NCBI RefSeq assembly: GCF_009729035.1
Contig: NZ_CP045483.1
Location: 1,758,001 to 1,822,000 of the forward strand
Direction: 5' to 3'
Length of the DNA: 64,000 nt
Origin: Stygiolobus azoricus
GTDB lineage: Archaea > Thermoproteota > Thermoprotei_A > Sulfolobales > Sulfolobaceae
A model generated the notes under the pieces. It worked only from the letters and a program-made list of their open reading frames with translations. It was not told the origin of the DNA and made no database searches. This document shows, piece by piece, positions 18,616-27,957 of the stretch; positions within the stretch are counted from its first letter, which is position 1, and the number at the start of each line of letters is the position of its first letter. A program made the position numbers and the translations under genes.

Positions 18616-19125
18616 TTGAAGTTTTGCGGAATAGATTTAGCTGTAAAGAGACCTTCAACATTCGGAGTCCTGAGAGGAGACATAATAGAAGTTTATGAAG
18701 GAGACGAAGACCTTATTCTTCAGCTTTGTGCTACTTCTGAAATCGTAGCTATAGATTCTCCACTATCGTACAGTAAAGGATTTAGAGATGTTGACAAACA
18801 GATGATTAAGCGAGGCTATCGTGTGTTACCACCGAGTTGGATGGAGAGCCTCGTGGCCAAGGCAATCAAATTATCAAATTTGTTAAGGGGGACAGTGATT
18901 GAGACTCATCCCACTTCATCTCTTAAGAATATAGGTTTAGATTGGAGGAGATATAACGTTAAGAAAGATGTAATAGACGCCGTGGTCGCTACTCTAGTTT
19001 CATTATTTTATGCGAAGGGTGAAGCGATGGAAATCAGAGGTTTGGACGGAGCTATATATCTACTCCCTAAGAAAAAGATCGAGATATTTAAATTGTCTAA
19101 AAATATTTTTACATTCCTAGAATAA
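18616..19125 (+). CDS. DUF429 predicted RNase H-fold nuclease
   Basis: 169 aa starting at TTG 18616, 23 bp from the divergent tpiA start. Motifs of DUF429 are [11 protein letters not shown] (first acidic residue of the RNase H fold), [23 protein letters not shown] and a terminal [15 protein letters not shown]. Members are predicted nucleases of unknown role. The 3' end overlaps the convergent antiporter gene by 9 bp. Confidence 0.78.
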   Translation: MKFCGIDLAVKRPSTFGVLRGDIIEVYEGDEDLILQLCATSEIVAIDSPLSYSKGFRDVDKQMIKRGYRVLPPSWMESLVAKAIKLSNLLRGTVIETHPTSSLKNIGLDWRRYNVKKDVIDAVVATLVSLFYAKGEAMEIRGLDGAIYLLPKKKIEIFKLSKNIFTFLE

Positions 19126-20691
19126 TTTATCTAATTCCTCTATTAATTTATATATTTTACTATAGAAAAATATAGCTATAAGTGTGCTGACTAAGATCGA
19201 GATAATTATATCAAGTAAAGGTGAGGCGGCTATTATCCTTGCTAGTAATACAGTGTAATTAATCATTATCAGCAGAAAGATTCCCCACATGAATATTTGT
19301 ATTATTGGCCTAAACTCTTGATTTTGAGTTTTTCTAGTGTAGTAAAGAATGAAGAGTATTAGTAAAAATGGAGTCAGCACTATTAAAGACAAGGAAAACA
19401 AGGCTAAGTAAGGAGAAAGAGTAGCTATTAAGTCAGCTAAGTATATTGAACTAAAAGTCAATGTTACACTTAGGATTGAGAATTTCAAGAATGACGTAAG
19501 AATTTCTGGTGATTTAAATGTTATATGACCTAAGTTTTTAATTAAGCTATCAAATCTATCTAACCTTAACCTTAAATACATTTTACTTATTGTCTTTAGG
19601 ACTATCTGGTTTCTTGAAGTTAAAACGCTAGCTATTGTGGAGGATACAGCTACGAGTACTGTTGATATATTATAAATTGTAGCAACGGGAAGTCCCAGCT
19701 GTAATGCGGTAAGAGATATAACTATTCCGAATTCGCTTAATGAAGTCATAAATAATCCAGTTCCATAAGCCCTCAAGAAATCGACTCCTGAAAACCAATA
19801 GGCAGTACTAAAGGCAAAGAGTTTTGTTAAAACGAGAATTACAGAGATCAGTATGTAATACAATATAAATCCAGAAATTTTGAGATAACTTCCGGCAATA
19901 AAGAAGAAGAAAATTAGGGTAAAGTCAACTAAAGGTTTCATATACCTTATTATCTTTTCAGGATCTGTTGACGCATAAGAAGTACCTATACCCAGTAAAA
20001 AGTTAGCTAACGTTGAAGGTAAGCTCAGTATGGAACTTAGTAAGTTGAATAAAAAGACGGATGCTACGCTAGATAAAATTACAGACTCTTCAGACTTTGC
20101 ATACTGTAATGTAGGGTTTATGAGAACTTTTGATACAATATAACCAAGCGCTAATGAGGAAAGAGAGGTAATGAGTAGATTGAAAATATTCACGTCTCCT
20201 GAGGTTATAATGCCTAACGCGACGAAAGCTAATGTGTCTTCAAGTGAGGCAACAGAGAGAATAAGTTTGAAGTCGTTTTCATCTAACTTACCTTCCCCGA
20301 GCTTAAATGCAATTGATGTACTGGTGTTAAAGCCTATTATGGCAAGTAAAAAAGTCTGGATTAAAGAGAGTTTGATCGCTAAACTAATTATAGAAATTAC
20401 AATATAAACAAATAGAAATTCTATAATCACTATAAATAGTGCTCTTCTGAACATCTTCTTGAGATCTACGAGGTTAACGGAAACTCCCATTTCAAATGAC
20501 AATAAGTTTACAGCGAGAAAAGAGATAAACTGGAATTCTGGATTATTATAATTCAACCCTAAGAGTTCTCCTATTAGACCGGACACAAGGTATGCGAGAA
20601 CGGGGGATATCCTAAGCCTTCTAAGAACTAATCCGGAGAAAGTTGCTATTACTAGCGTTAGTGTAAGGATTGTATTAGTGCCTTGTATCAC
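19117..20691 (-). CDS. Monovalent cation:proton antiporter (CPA2/KefB-like)
   Basis: 524 aa with about 13 hydrophobic helices. The N-terminal RISPVLAYLVSGLIGELLG and SLEDTLAFVALGI (unwound-helix acidic site) are typical of Na+/H+ and K+/H+ antiporters of the KefB/NapA type. The C-terminus ends after the membrane domain, with no TrkA-N nucleotide-binding domain. It probably exchanges Na+ or K+ for protons, important for an acidophile holding a near-neutral cytoplasm. Confidence 0.83.
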   Translation of the reverse strand: MIQGTNTILTLTLVIATFSGLVLRRLRISPVLAYLVSGLIGELLGLNYNNPEFQFISFLAVNLLSFEMGVSVNLVDLKKMFRRALFIVIIEFLFVYIVISIISLAIKLSLIQTFLLAIIGFNTSTSIAFKLGEGKLDENDFKLILSVASLEDTLAFVALGIITSGDVNIFNLLITSLSSLALGYIVSKVLINPTLQYAKSEESVILSSVASVFLFNLLSSILSLPSTLANFLLGIGTSYASTDPEKIIRYMKPLVDFTLIFFFFIAGSYLKISGFILYYILISVILVLTKLFAFSTAYWFSGVDFLRAYGTGLFMTSLSEFGIVISLTALQLGLPVATIYNISTVLVAVSSTIASVLTSRNQIVLKTISKMYLRLRLDRFDSLIKNLGHITFKSPEILTSFLKFSILSVTLTFSSIYLADLIATLSPYLALFSLSLIVLTPFLLILFILYYTRKTQNQEFRPIIQIFMWGIFLLIMINYTVLLARIIAASPLLDIIISILVSTLIAIFFYSKIYKLIEELDKLF

Positions 20692-20742
20692 GAATAGTAA
20701 TATTGATTTTATAAGTATATAAGTAAAAAATGGTTGATTATA

Positions 20743-21720
20743 ATGGTTATTGTAAGAGTTGAGAATGTAGAAAGCGAGGCTTTAAGAGATAACCCTTTAA
20801 AAGACCCTAATGTAAGGAATGTCGTTCACATAGTCTCCGACAATATTTCTAAACCCTTAATAGTTATCTATCTAAGCGGTTTTCTGTCTTCTTCCATTTC
20901 ACTACTGAACTATGATCCTTTGGGGGGAAATATTGTAGAAAAAGTGGAGAGGCTTTCTAAGGAGGGTAAAATAAATAATACAGTTGTAATACTTCCAGAT
21001 CTCTTTACTAAGTTAGGCGGTAACCAATATATAAATTCAACTGCAGTAGGCCTATATGAAGATTTCTTAGTTAAGGAATTAATACCCTATCTAAAAGAAA
21101 AATACGACAGTGACAAGATAGTTCTCATGGGCAAATCTTCTGGAGGTTACGGTGCAATAGTGCTAGGAATGAAGTATCCCGGTCTAATTCAAGGAATAGT
21201 AGACCATTCAGGCGATGCTTACTTCGAGTATATTTACATTCCTATGTTTCCTTCTGTTATCAGAACCCTGAGAAAATTCAAGGACTATAAGGACTGGCTA
21301 CAGAAGTATTGGAGTAAGGAGAATAAGAAGGAAAAAGAGGATTTAAACGCACTAACCATCGTGGCAATGGCTGCATTTTACTCACCTAAGGGGGAGTATA
21401 TCGAGTTACCCTTTGAAGTGGAAACGGGTGAAATTATAGAAGAAGTCTGGAAAAAATGGATAGAGAAGGATCCAGTTAGAATGATAAACCAGTATCACGA
21501 GAATTTGCGAAAACTCAGGATGGTATACCTTGATGTAGGTCTAAGGGATGAATTCAAGATCAATTTCGGTATGAGGATTTTACACGAAAAGATGAAAAAA
21601 CTAAACATCCCCCATATCTATGAAGAATTTGAAGGGGGTCATTTTAATACTAGCTTTAGATATGATATATCTTTATCTTTAGCGAGTAGAGTATTTAATG
21701 AGGAAGGTAATGAGAAGTGA
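20743..21720 (+). CDS. Alpha/beta hydrolase, esterase D-like
   Basis: About 325 aa. The nucleophile elbow is GKSSGGYGA (GxSxG), with a putative acid in LDVGLRDEF and His in FEGGHFNTSFRYD, completing the triad order. The family is the putative esterase/Esterase D branch. The start is taken at ATG 20743; a TTG at 20734 adds three residues. The stop overlaps the next small gene (GTGA). Confidence 0.78.
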   Translation: MVIVRVENVESEALRDNPLKDPNVRNVVHIVSDNISKPLIVIYLSGFLSSSISLLNYDPLGGNIVEKVERLSKEGKINNTVVILPDLFTKLGGNQYINSTAVGLYEDFLVKELIPYLKEKYDSDKIVLMGKSSGGYGAIVLGMKYPGLIQGIVDHSGDAYFEYIYIPMFPSVIRTLRKFKDYKDWLQKYWSKENKKEKEDLNALTIVAMAAFYSPKGEYIELPFEVETGEIIEEVWKKWIEKDPVRMINQYHENLRKLRMVYLDVGLRDEFKINFGMRILHEKMKKLNIPHIYEEFEGGHFNTSFRYDISLSLASRVFNEEGNEK

Positions 21721-21896
21721 TAATACGCTTTCAAAGAACGGGAGACTGTTATTCATTAAGTGACGTTGTTACAGAGAGAATAGGACAGTGCGAAAGGTAC
21801 GACGTAATCGTCATAGAAAAAATAGACAAAGAAGTGTTGAACAAAATAAAGGGAACTGATATCAAAATTTTCGAATGTGATAAAGGAGAGGAATAG
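21717..21896 (+). CDS. Small hypothetical protein (59 aa) coupled to the esterase
   Basis: A GTG-initiated frame whose start overlaps the esterase stop codon (GTGA). The 59-aa product (MIIRFQRTGDCYSLSDVVTE...) is a compact alpha/beta peptide with three Cys. Coupling to the upstream gene and codon use like its neighbours suggest it is real, but I know no family for it. Confidence 0.5.
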   Translation: MIIRFQRTGDCYSLSDVVTERIGQCERYDVIVIEKIDKEVLNKIKGTDIKIFECDKGEE

Positions 21897-21938
21897 TGCA
21901 TAGAAAAAATAAGAGACTCAGTATATAGAGTTACAAAA

Positions 21939-22391
21939 TCATGTAAATTCACATGAATTACAATGACCTCCCTTAAAATAAGTCCAGTCAGCGGAGAAGT
22001 AAAACTCACAACATACATTTTCTCCATTCAGAACCTTTGGTAACCATATTTTATCGTCAGCCCACATCTCCTCATAAATAGGTTCATTTAACCACATAGG
22101 TATAGCTTCATCAGTTTTAGTAGGAATCCCGGTGAACTTTGTAATAAGGAACACGTGCATCTTTTCTGCTTCTTCTCCGTGTATAAACAAGATCTCGGCT
22201 ACCTTCCTAAAGGACTCAATATTTACTTTGATTTCTTCATTGACTTCACGAGTGATACATTGCTCGGGCGTTTCACCTTCCTCAACTTTTCCCCCAGGGA
22301 ATGTTAGATATCCAGCTCCTAAGCCTCTGATTTTTCTTATAAAGAGTAAAAAATTACCATCCCTTATTATTCCTAGGCATGTCTCCTTCAT
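21939..22391 (-). CDS. Nudix hydrolase (MutT/8-oxo-dGTPase-like)
   Basis: 150 aa. The Nudix box starts [12 protein letters not shown] and continues ITREVNEEI, binding Mg for pyrophosphate hydrolysis; the Gly near the end of the consensus is a Lys here. The C-terminus carries extra Cys residues (NVCCEF and HCNSC) that could bind zinc. Overlap of the start with the fumC stop (22388-22391) shows an operon. MTH1-like nucleotide sanitation is likely but not proven. Confidence 0.85.
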   Translation of the reverse strand: MKETCLGIIRDGNFLLFIRKIRGLGAGYLTFPGGKVEEGETPEQCITREVNEEIKVNIESFRKVAEILFIHGEEAEKMHVFLITKFTGIPTKTDEAIPMWLNEPIYEEMWADDKIWLPKVLNGENVCCEFYFSADWTYFKGGHCNSCEFT

Positions 22392-23704
22392 TTGGCTGGA
22401 AACCCAGGTTTAACTAGTCTTTTCAAGTCAAGTATGGTATTGATTTCTTCATCCTTATATCCTAATTCTCTCAGTGCTTCCCTTATTGACATTCCCTTAG
22501 CTAATTGTTTACCTATTTGAGATGCCTTATCATATCCGATTATCGGAGATATGATAGTAACTAATGAGGGGCTACTTTCGGCGTACCTTCTCATCTTTTC
22601 TACGTTTGGAACCATACCGTTAATAACTAAATCTGACATTTTACTAAATGCCTCAGCTAATAAGGTCTCCTCCATTACGAGATCGTAACCTACTAGTGGA
22701 ACACCCATAGCCAACTCAAATTCACCTAGCATTGAAGCGAACTGTATAGCATGATCTAAACCTACAACTTGAGCACTTACTAGAAGAGAAGCCTCTACAG
22801 TTACCGGGTTAGTTTTACCAGGCATTATACTGCTTCCAGCTATTTCCTCTTGGCTGGGAAGTTCAATCTCATTAAACCCTGTCATAGGTCCTGAAAACAT
22901 CAATCTTATGTCTTGCCCTAGTCTATATAAGTTCACTGCAGAAGTCCTCAGGACTCCACTTAGCATTAACATATCGGTGAGAAGTTTCAAACCCCTGAAT
23001 TTATTTGCGGGTTTGAAGCCCATAGAAGTGATTTTGTTTATCTCATTGACTACTCTCTCCTGAAACTCAGGATGTGCATTCAGCCCAGTACCTACAGCTG
23101 TACCTCCTATGGGAAGTTCTTTTACGTATTCCAGTATTTCCTTCAACTTTCCTAAGTCGTGTTGAAATGCATCAGCGTATGACAATAATTCTTGACCTAA
23201 AGTTACAGGTAATGCATCTCTCAAATGAGTCCTGCCTGATTTAACTATATCGTTATATTCCTGACCCTTTTTATTCAGAGACGTGATGATCTTTTCGTAT
23301 GCGGGAATTAGAAGTTCATATGCTGTTTTCACTGCTGCAATGCGTATTGCAGTAGGTACGGTGTCATTAGAAGACTGCCCAAGGTTTACGTGATCGTTAG
23401 GATGAACTTTCTTCCCTGAAATTTCCGTAGCTCTCTCAGCAATAATCTCGTTTATGTTCATGTTTAACCCGGTTCCAGAACCTGTTTGAAACACGTCTAC
23501 AATCACTTTAGAGTCAGATTTCCCTTCCATTACTTCTTCAGATGCTTTCATAATAGCTTGTGCTATTTGTTGATCTAATAGTCCTAATTCAGCGTTAACT
23601 TTAGCACACGAGTACTTAATAGCTCCCATAGCCCAAATAATTTGCCTAGGGAACTTTGTCCCAGTGTTCATAAAGAGTTTCGGAGCTGTTTCGGTGTATT
23701 TCAT
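22388..23704 (-). CDS. fumC: Fumarate hydratase class II (FumC)
   Basis: 438 aa; reversible hydration of fumarate to malate in the TCA cycle. The superfamily signature [12 protein letters not shown] is present, along with [12 protein letters not shown] and [16 protein letters not shown], which provide the class II active site. Length is slightly short compared with bacterial FumC (about 460 aa), usual for Sulfolobales. It is first in an operon with the Nudix gene. Confidence 0.93.
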   Translation of the reverse strand: MKYTETAPKLFMNTGTKFPRQIIWAMGAIKYSCAKVNAELGLLDQQIAQAIMKASEEVMEGKSDSKVIVDVFQTGSGTGLNMNINEIIAERATEISGKKVHPNDHVNLGQSSNDTVPTAIRIAAVKTAYELLIPAYEKIITSLNKKGQEYNDIVKSGRTHLRDALPVTLGQELLSYADAFQHDLGKLKEILEYVKELPIGGTAVGTGLNAHPEFQERVVNEINKITSMGFKPANKFRGLKLLTDMLMLSGVLRTSAVNLYRLGQDIRLMFSGPMTGFNEIELPSQEEIAGSSIMPGKTNPVTVEASLLVSAQVVGLDHAIQFASMLGEFELAMGVPLVGYDLVMEETLLAEAFSKMSDLVINGMVPNVEKMRRYAESSPSLVTIISPIIGYDKASQIGKQLAKGMSIREALRELGYKDEEINTILDLKRLVKPGFPAK

Positions 23705-23820
23705 ATTGATTCTATTTAAAGAAAGAGTGTTACTTAATAATTTCGATTTAATATGCGTAAAAGATGGATTACTGATAGCATGACGATAATATTATTAGAT
23801 CAATCCTTAAGTTTAGAGTG

Positions 23821-24420
23821 ATGATAGTAATAAAGAAATTCGAAGTGAGTTACCTTAACACTAATTGTTATTTAGTGACTAAAAATAATTTAGGGATATT
23901 AATCGATGCAGGAGAGAACCCAACAGAAATTATATACTACGTTAAAGATAGAGGAATAGAATTAAAGGCAATCCTTGCTACTCATGGTCACTTTGATCAC
24001 ATTTTGGGTGTGCCTGAGTTAAAGAAATACCTAGGCGAAGTTGTATTCTACTTACACAAGAACGATGAACCGTTGGTTAAAAACGATCCCCGAACCTCTC
24101 ACATTTCCGTAGACGATTATGTTAAAGAAGGAGAGATGGAATTTGACGGTATCAGGGTTAAGGTGATCGAGACTCCGGGACACACTCTAGGTAGTGTTAC
24201 GTACTTAATAGAGAATAACTTATTTACCGGTGATACTCTCTTTAATGAGAGCATCGGTAGATACGACTTAGGAGGAGATAAGGTTCTCCTAAAGAAGAGC
24301 CTAAAAAGGTTAATGGAGCTTGATGATTTACTAACAGTGTACCCAGGACATGGTTTTCTTACGACATTAGGTTACGAAAAGTTGCACAATCCGTTTTTAA
24401 ACGGGGAAATAGATTGGTAA
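23821..24420 (+). CDS. Metallo-beta-lactamase-fold hydrolase (glyoxalase II-like)
   Basis: 199 aa with the zinc motif THGHFDH, followed by ETPGHTLGS, LFTGDTLF and VYPGHG, the full dinuclear MBL ligand set in the short hydroxyacylglutathione-hydrolase-like version without the C-terminal helical domain. Its thioester or other substrate is unknown; glutathione is absent from archaea. ATG 23821 is preferred over GTG 23818. Confidence 0.83.
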   Translation: MIVIKKFEVSYLNTNCYLVTKNNLGILIDAGENPTEIIYYVKDRGIELKAILATHGHFDHILGVPELKKYLGEVVFYLHKNDEPLVKNDPRTSHISVDDYVKEGEMEFDGIRVKVIETPGHTLGSVTYLIENNLFTGDTLFNESIGRYDLGGDKVLLKKSLKRLMELDDLLTVYPGHGFLTTLGYEKLHNPFLNGEIDW

Positions 24421-24433
24421 AATATGACTTAGC

Positions 24434-24640
24434 ATGAACGTAAAGATACTTAAAGTGGAGAAGTTAAACGACGTTATAGAAGTCGAGGGTTTAGTACCTG
24501 CAAAATGTGCTGTAGGGTACTACGATGTAAGAATTAAAATACGCGGTTTTAAAATCATAGAAAGCAATTGTCAGTGTGGTCAACCAATTTGTCCGCATGC
24601 TGTAAAACTGCAGTTAGCATACCTAAGAGTCTCTAGATGA
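24434..24640 (+). CDS. Small SWIM-like zinc-finger protein
   Basis: 68 aa with the pattern CQCGQPICPH (CxCx4CxH), like a SWIM zinc finger but with a very short central loop. The N-terminal part is a beta-rich segment (VKILKVEKLNDVIEVEGLVP). It lies 13 bp after the MBL gene and is probably co-transcribed. SWIM domains mediate DNA or protein contacts; the role here is unknown. Confidence 0.65.
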   Translation: MNVKILKVEKLNDVIEVEGLVPAKCAVGYYDVRIKIRGFKIIESNCQCGQPICPHAVKLQLAYLRVSR

Positions 24641-25894
24641 CCAGTTCTGTTTCCAAAACGTGAGTAATGCATAAAATGAGGCGAAGTATTGTATTACTAA
24701 CGCTATTGTACCTATTAGGAAAGTCTTAAGTTTTTCCCTCATGATTAATTTTGCCAAGGCATAGGAAAATGGTATTATGGAGATTGTAGGTAGTATGTGG
24801 GTTATTATTAATATCGCTATTAATGATGGTCTAAGTCGTAAAAAATGTTCAAAAATTTTGACTGAGATTAGTGATAAGTTAGTTCCCCCAGTTAGTAATA
24901 CGTTCAAGATACCTTTCTCTACTATCCTCTCAAACAAATGCGAGTTTAATATCGAATGTATATCAAGAAATAAGAATAGAATTGACAACAAAGGTAGCAT
25001 ATTTAGGTAGGTTACGTTAAAGGAATATATTAATCCTCTTTTATTTATAACTCCTTCTTTTATTTCCTTTATAAAGATTAGGTAGTTAGCTCTAGTCCAA
25101 CGGGTTACTTGTTTGGCGAAAGCCATAACATCATTAGGGGGTTTTGTATAAACTATAGCGTCTATAGCCTTTACGGCCTTATAACCTTTGATAATCACGT
25201 ATTCTGTGAGATCTCTATCGTCTGATAGGATCATTTTTCTGCCGAATATTCTAGGGTTTCTAAATTCCTCTGATAATACATAAGGCTTTATTAAATCGGT
25301 TCTATATAGGACACACTGACCACTTAATATTATAGCACTCCCAAAGTAATTAACTGCTCTGTTTACCAATTCACTCATACTTTCGAAAAACTCCGCGTAG
25401 TAATAGGACCATTTTTTACTCTTTATCATTCTGATGTTTGCACCTACTCCCCCAACATCTTCTGTCATATAATTCAATAGTTTTTCTATACTATCCTTCG
25501 ATATTATAGTATCACTATCCAGTAATAGGACTAGTTTAGTTGTCACATATTTTATCCCTTCAGATAATGCAACTCTTTTTCCTGACCTCTTTTTAAGGCT
25601 TATGAAAAGTCCTTCATGTTTCTTTACTATGCTTCTGTATGGTTCATCAACACCATCCCCTACTACTATTAACTTGAGACCTATTCGGGCTATTGATTCT
25701 ATGACTTGTTCAAACAGTCTTACATCTTCTTTGTATACTGGAATTAATACTGTAATGTCGGATTTTGTAAAATTGGTATTATTACATCTCTTTGGCTTGT
25801 ATTTAAGTCCGTAGTATGTGGTAAGTATAAAGTAAGTAATAGTTAATGCTGTAGATGACATTAGGAACATAACGTGAGCGCCTAAGATTAACAT
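24623..25894 (-). CDS. Membrane-bound family 2 glycosyltransferase
   Basis: 423 aa with an N-terminal membrane helix, a GT2 catalytic domain and about four C-terminal helices. Motifs: DITVLIPVYKED, VVGDGVDEP, LLLDSDT (DxD), ILSDDRDLTEY and QVTRWTRAN (QxxRW), the processive synthase set seen in hyaluronan/cellulose synthases. It probably makes a cell-surface or exopolysaccharide glucan-like polymer, polymerising and extruding it across the membrane. The product cannot be read from the sequence. Confidence 0.85.
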   Translation of the reverse strand: MLILGAHVMFLMSSTALTITYFILTTYYGLKYKPKRCNNTNFTKSDITVLIPVYKEDVRLFEQVIESIARIGLKLIVVGDGVDEPYRSIVKKHEGLFISLKKRSGKRVALSEGIKYVTTKLVLLLDSDTIISKDSIEKLLNYMTEDVGGVGANIRMIKSKKWSYYYAEFFESMSELVNRAVNYFGSAIILSGQCVLYRTDLIKPYVLSEEFRNPRIFGRKMILSDDRDLTEYVIIKGYKAVKAIDAIVYTKPPNDVMAFAKQVTRWTRANYLIFIKEIKEGVINKRGLIYSFNVTYLNMLPLLSILFLFLDIHSILNSHLFERIVEKGILNVLLTGGTNLSLISVKIFEHFLRLRPSLIAILIITHILPTISIIPFSYALAKLIMREKLKTFLIGTIALVIQYFASFYALLTFWKQNWSSRDS

Positions 25895-26132
25895 TCAGAT
25901 ATCAAATAAGATATCGCAATATAAAAATTTTAGTCAAAGAGAAAAACTTTTGTAGGTCCTAGTTTAACTATTTAACAAATAGATATACGAGAAATTTAAT
26001 AATTATCTAGTTAATTAAGCTAGTAGTTTATTTTAAGACTAGTATCAACCTCGACGGAAAAGACCACCTTTTATACAATATCTTTATATGATGTAAGAAA
26101 AATTTAATTTATTTTAAGTTTGTATTTATTTT

Positions 26133-27935
26133 ATGACAAGGTTAATCATACTAGGAAATGGAAAATTAACAATATTATATGATCAGGGCTATATATTGAG
26201 AGAACTCTACTATCCTTTACCCATAGATAATCACCTGCATCAAGCTAAATTAGGTATATGGAATAACGGGGACTTCACTTGGTTAGATCAACTTAATCCT
26301 AAGATTGGTTATGTAGAAAACTCACTATCTTCATTTGCCGAGGTTGAAGTCAACGGGAGTAAAATAAAGCTGGTAGATGCTGTAGATATTGCTTATGAGA
26401 TTTTTGTAAGAGAGGTTAGTGTTACCTTATCAAAGTCTAGTGATTTGAGAATTTTCTTTCACCACGATTTTCACCTCAACGGTAATGACATAGGGGATAC
26501 GGCGCTCTATGATCCGTTTACATCCTCAATTATTCATTATAAAAGAGACAAGTGGTTTCTCTTTAAGTGTGATATACCGTTTTATCAATATGCTACTGGA
26601 TACAAGGAGACGGGTAGATATTTGGGTACTTGGAAAGACGCCGAAGACGGTGAGTTATCTGGAAACCCTATAGCACAAGGTTCCGTTGATTCTGTTGCCA
26701 GCATCAGACTTTTTTCGTCTAAGATCTTTTATTGTTGGTTAGTTTGCGGTTCAAGTTATGAGGATGTAGTGAGGAAAAACGATTACGTAGTTAGAAAAGG
26801 TCCAAGAGAGCTAATAAAGAGAACCCAGAACTATTGGAAAGCGTGGCTCAGTAAATTAATAGACTACGATAATATAGTGAAAAGAAGTGCATTAATAATT
26901 GCCGCTCATTGGCAAAATAACGGAGCCATCCCTGCTGCCTTGGACACTGATATATTGAGGTTTAATAAAGACACTTATAATTACGTATGGCATAGAGATG
27001 CTGCCTTCGCAGCTATAGCTCTTACACTTTTAGGATATCAAGATCAAGTTAGGAATTTACTTCTATTTACGAAACCTCTTCTCTATAACGGTTTTTTGTT
27101 TCAGAAGTACACATGTGATGGTCATTGGGGATCCACATGGCATCCTTGGACTATAAGAAGTATCCCGATACAAGAAGATGAGACAGGGTTGTTAATACAT
27201 GTTGCATGGCTTCACTTTTCAAAATTTAACGATATAGATTTTATAAAACCTTTATACACACCACTTATAAAAAAGGCAGCCGACTTCCTAGTGGCTTATA
27301 GAGATGAAGAGTCTGGCCTTCCTTTACCCTCTTACGATCTATGGGAGGAGAGACTCGGTACTCATTTCTTTACGTCTCTTGCAGTCCACACTGGGTTAAT
27401 TGCTGCTAGTAAGTTTGCTGAGTTCTTTGGCGAAGAGAACTTAAAAGAAAAATATCTCTTTGCAGCCAACGAAATTAAAAGAGGATTAAACCGTTTCTAC
27501 GTTAGTGATCACTTTGCAAGGACGATTTACGAGGACGGTAGTGTTGATAAGACGGTTGATGCAAGTACCCTTTTCGCTTCAATATTAGGCGTTTTTGACG
27601 CAAAAGACCCTCGTGTAATAAGTAATAGGAAAATCATAGAGGATAGATTGTCTGTTAACGGAGGTATAATAAGATATGAAAACGATAGTTATCTCAAGGT
27701 AACCGATACACCCAATATCTGGTATATAGCGACCTTATGGTTAGCCCAACAATACACTCTAGAAGGCGATAAGGAAAAAGCGACCAAATATCTCAACTGG
27801 GTTCTCGGTCACATTCCCTCTACAGGGGTAATTCCGGAACAGATAGCACCAAATGGTTCATATACATCTGTTGCACCGTTGGTTTGGAGTCATGCGGAGT
27901 TAATTCGGACAATCTACATGCTAAAACATCTATGA
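26133..27935 (+). CDS. Glycoside hydrolase family 15 (glucoamylase/trehalase-like)
   Basis: 600 aa without a signal peptide, so cytoplasmic. An N-terminal beta-sandwich (about 1-250) is followed by an (alpha/alpha)6 barrel. The general acid is likely E350 in IQEDETGL and the base E569 in VIPEQIAP; YNYVWHRDAAF and THFFTSLAVHTGL are substrate-site motifs. GH15 enzymes of Sulfolobales include both glucoamylases and trehalases, so trehalose or glycogen are the candidate substrates. Confidence 0.88.
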   Translation: MTRLIILGNGKLTILYDQGYILRELYYPLPIDNHLHQAKLGIWNNGDFTWLDQLNPKIGYVENSLSSFAEVEVNGSKIKLVDAVDIAYEIFVREVSVTLSKSSDLRIFFHHDFHLNGNDIGDTALYDPFTSSIIHYKRDKWFLFKCDIPFYQYATGYKETGRYLGTWKDAEDGELSGNPIAQGSVDSVASIRLFSSKIFYCWLVCGSSYEDVVRKNDYVVRKGPRELIKRTQNYWKAWLSKLIDYDNIVKRSALIIAAHWQNNGAIPAALDTDILRFNKDTYNYVWHRDAAFAAIALTLLGYQDQVRNLLLFTKPLLYNGFLFQKYTCDGHWGSTWHPWTIRSIPIQEDETGLLIHVAWLHFSKFNDIDFIKPLYTPLIKKAADFLVAYRDEESGLPLPSYDLWEERLGTHFFTSLAVHTGLIAASKFAEFFGEENLKEKYLFAANEIKRGLNRFYVSDHFARTIYEDGSVDKTVDASTLFASILGVFDAKDPRVISNRKIIEDRLSVNGGIIRYENDSYLKVTDTPNIWYIATLWLAQQYTLEGDKEKATKYLNWVLGHIPSTGVIPEQIAPNGSYTSVAPLVWSHAELIRTIYMLKHL

Positions 27936-27957
27936 ATCGAAATTTATCTTCTTAATA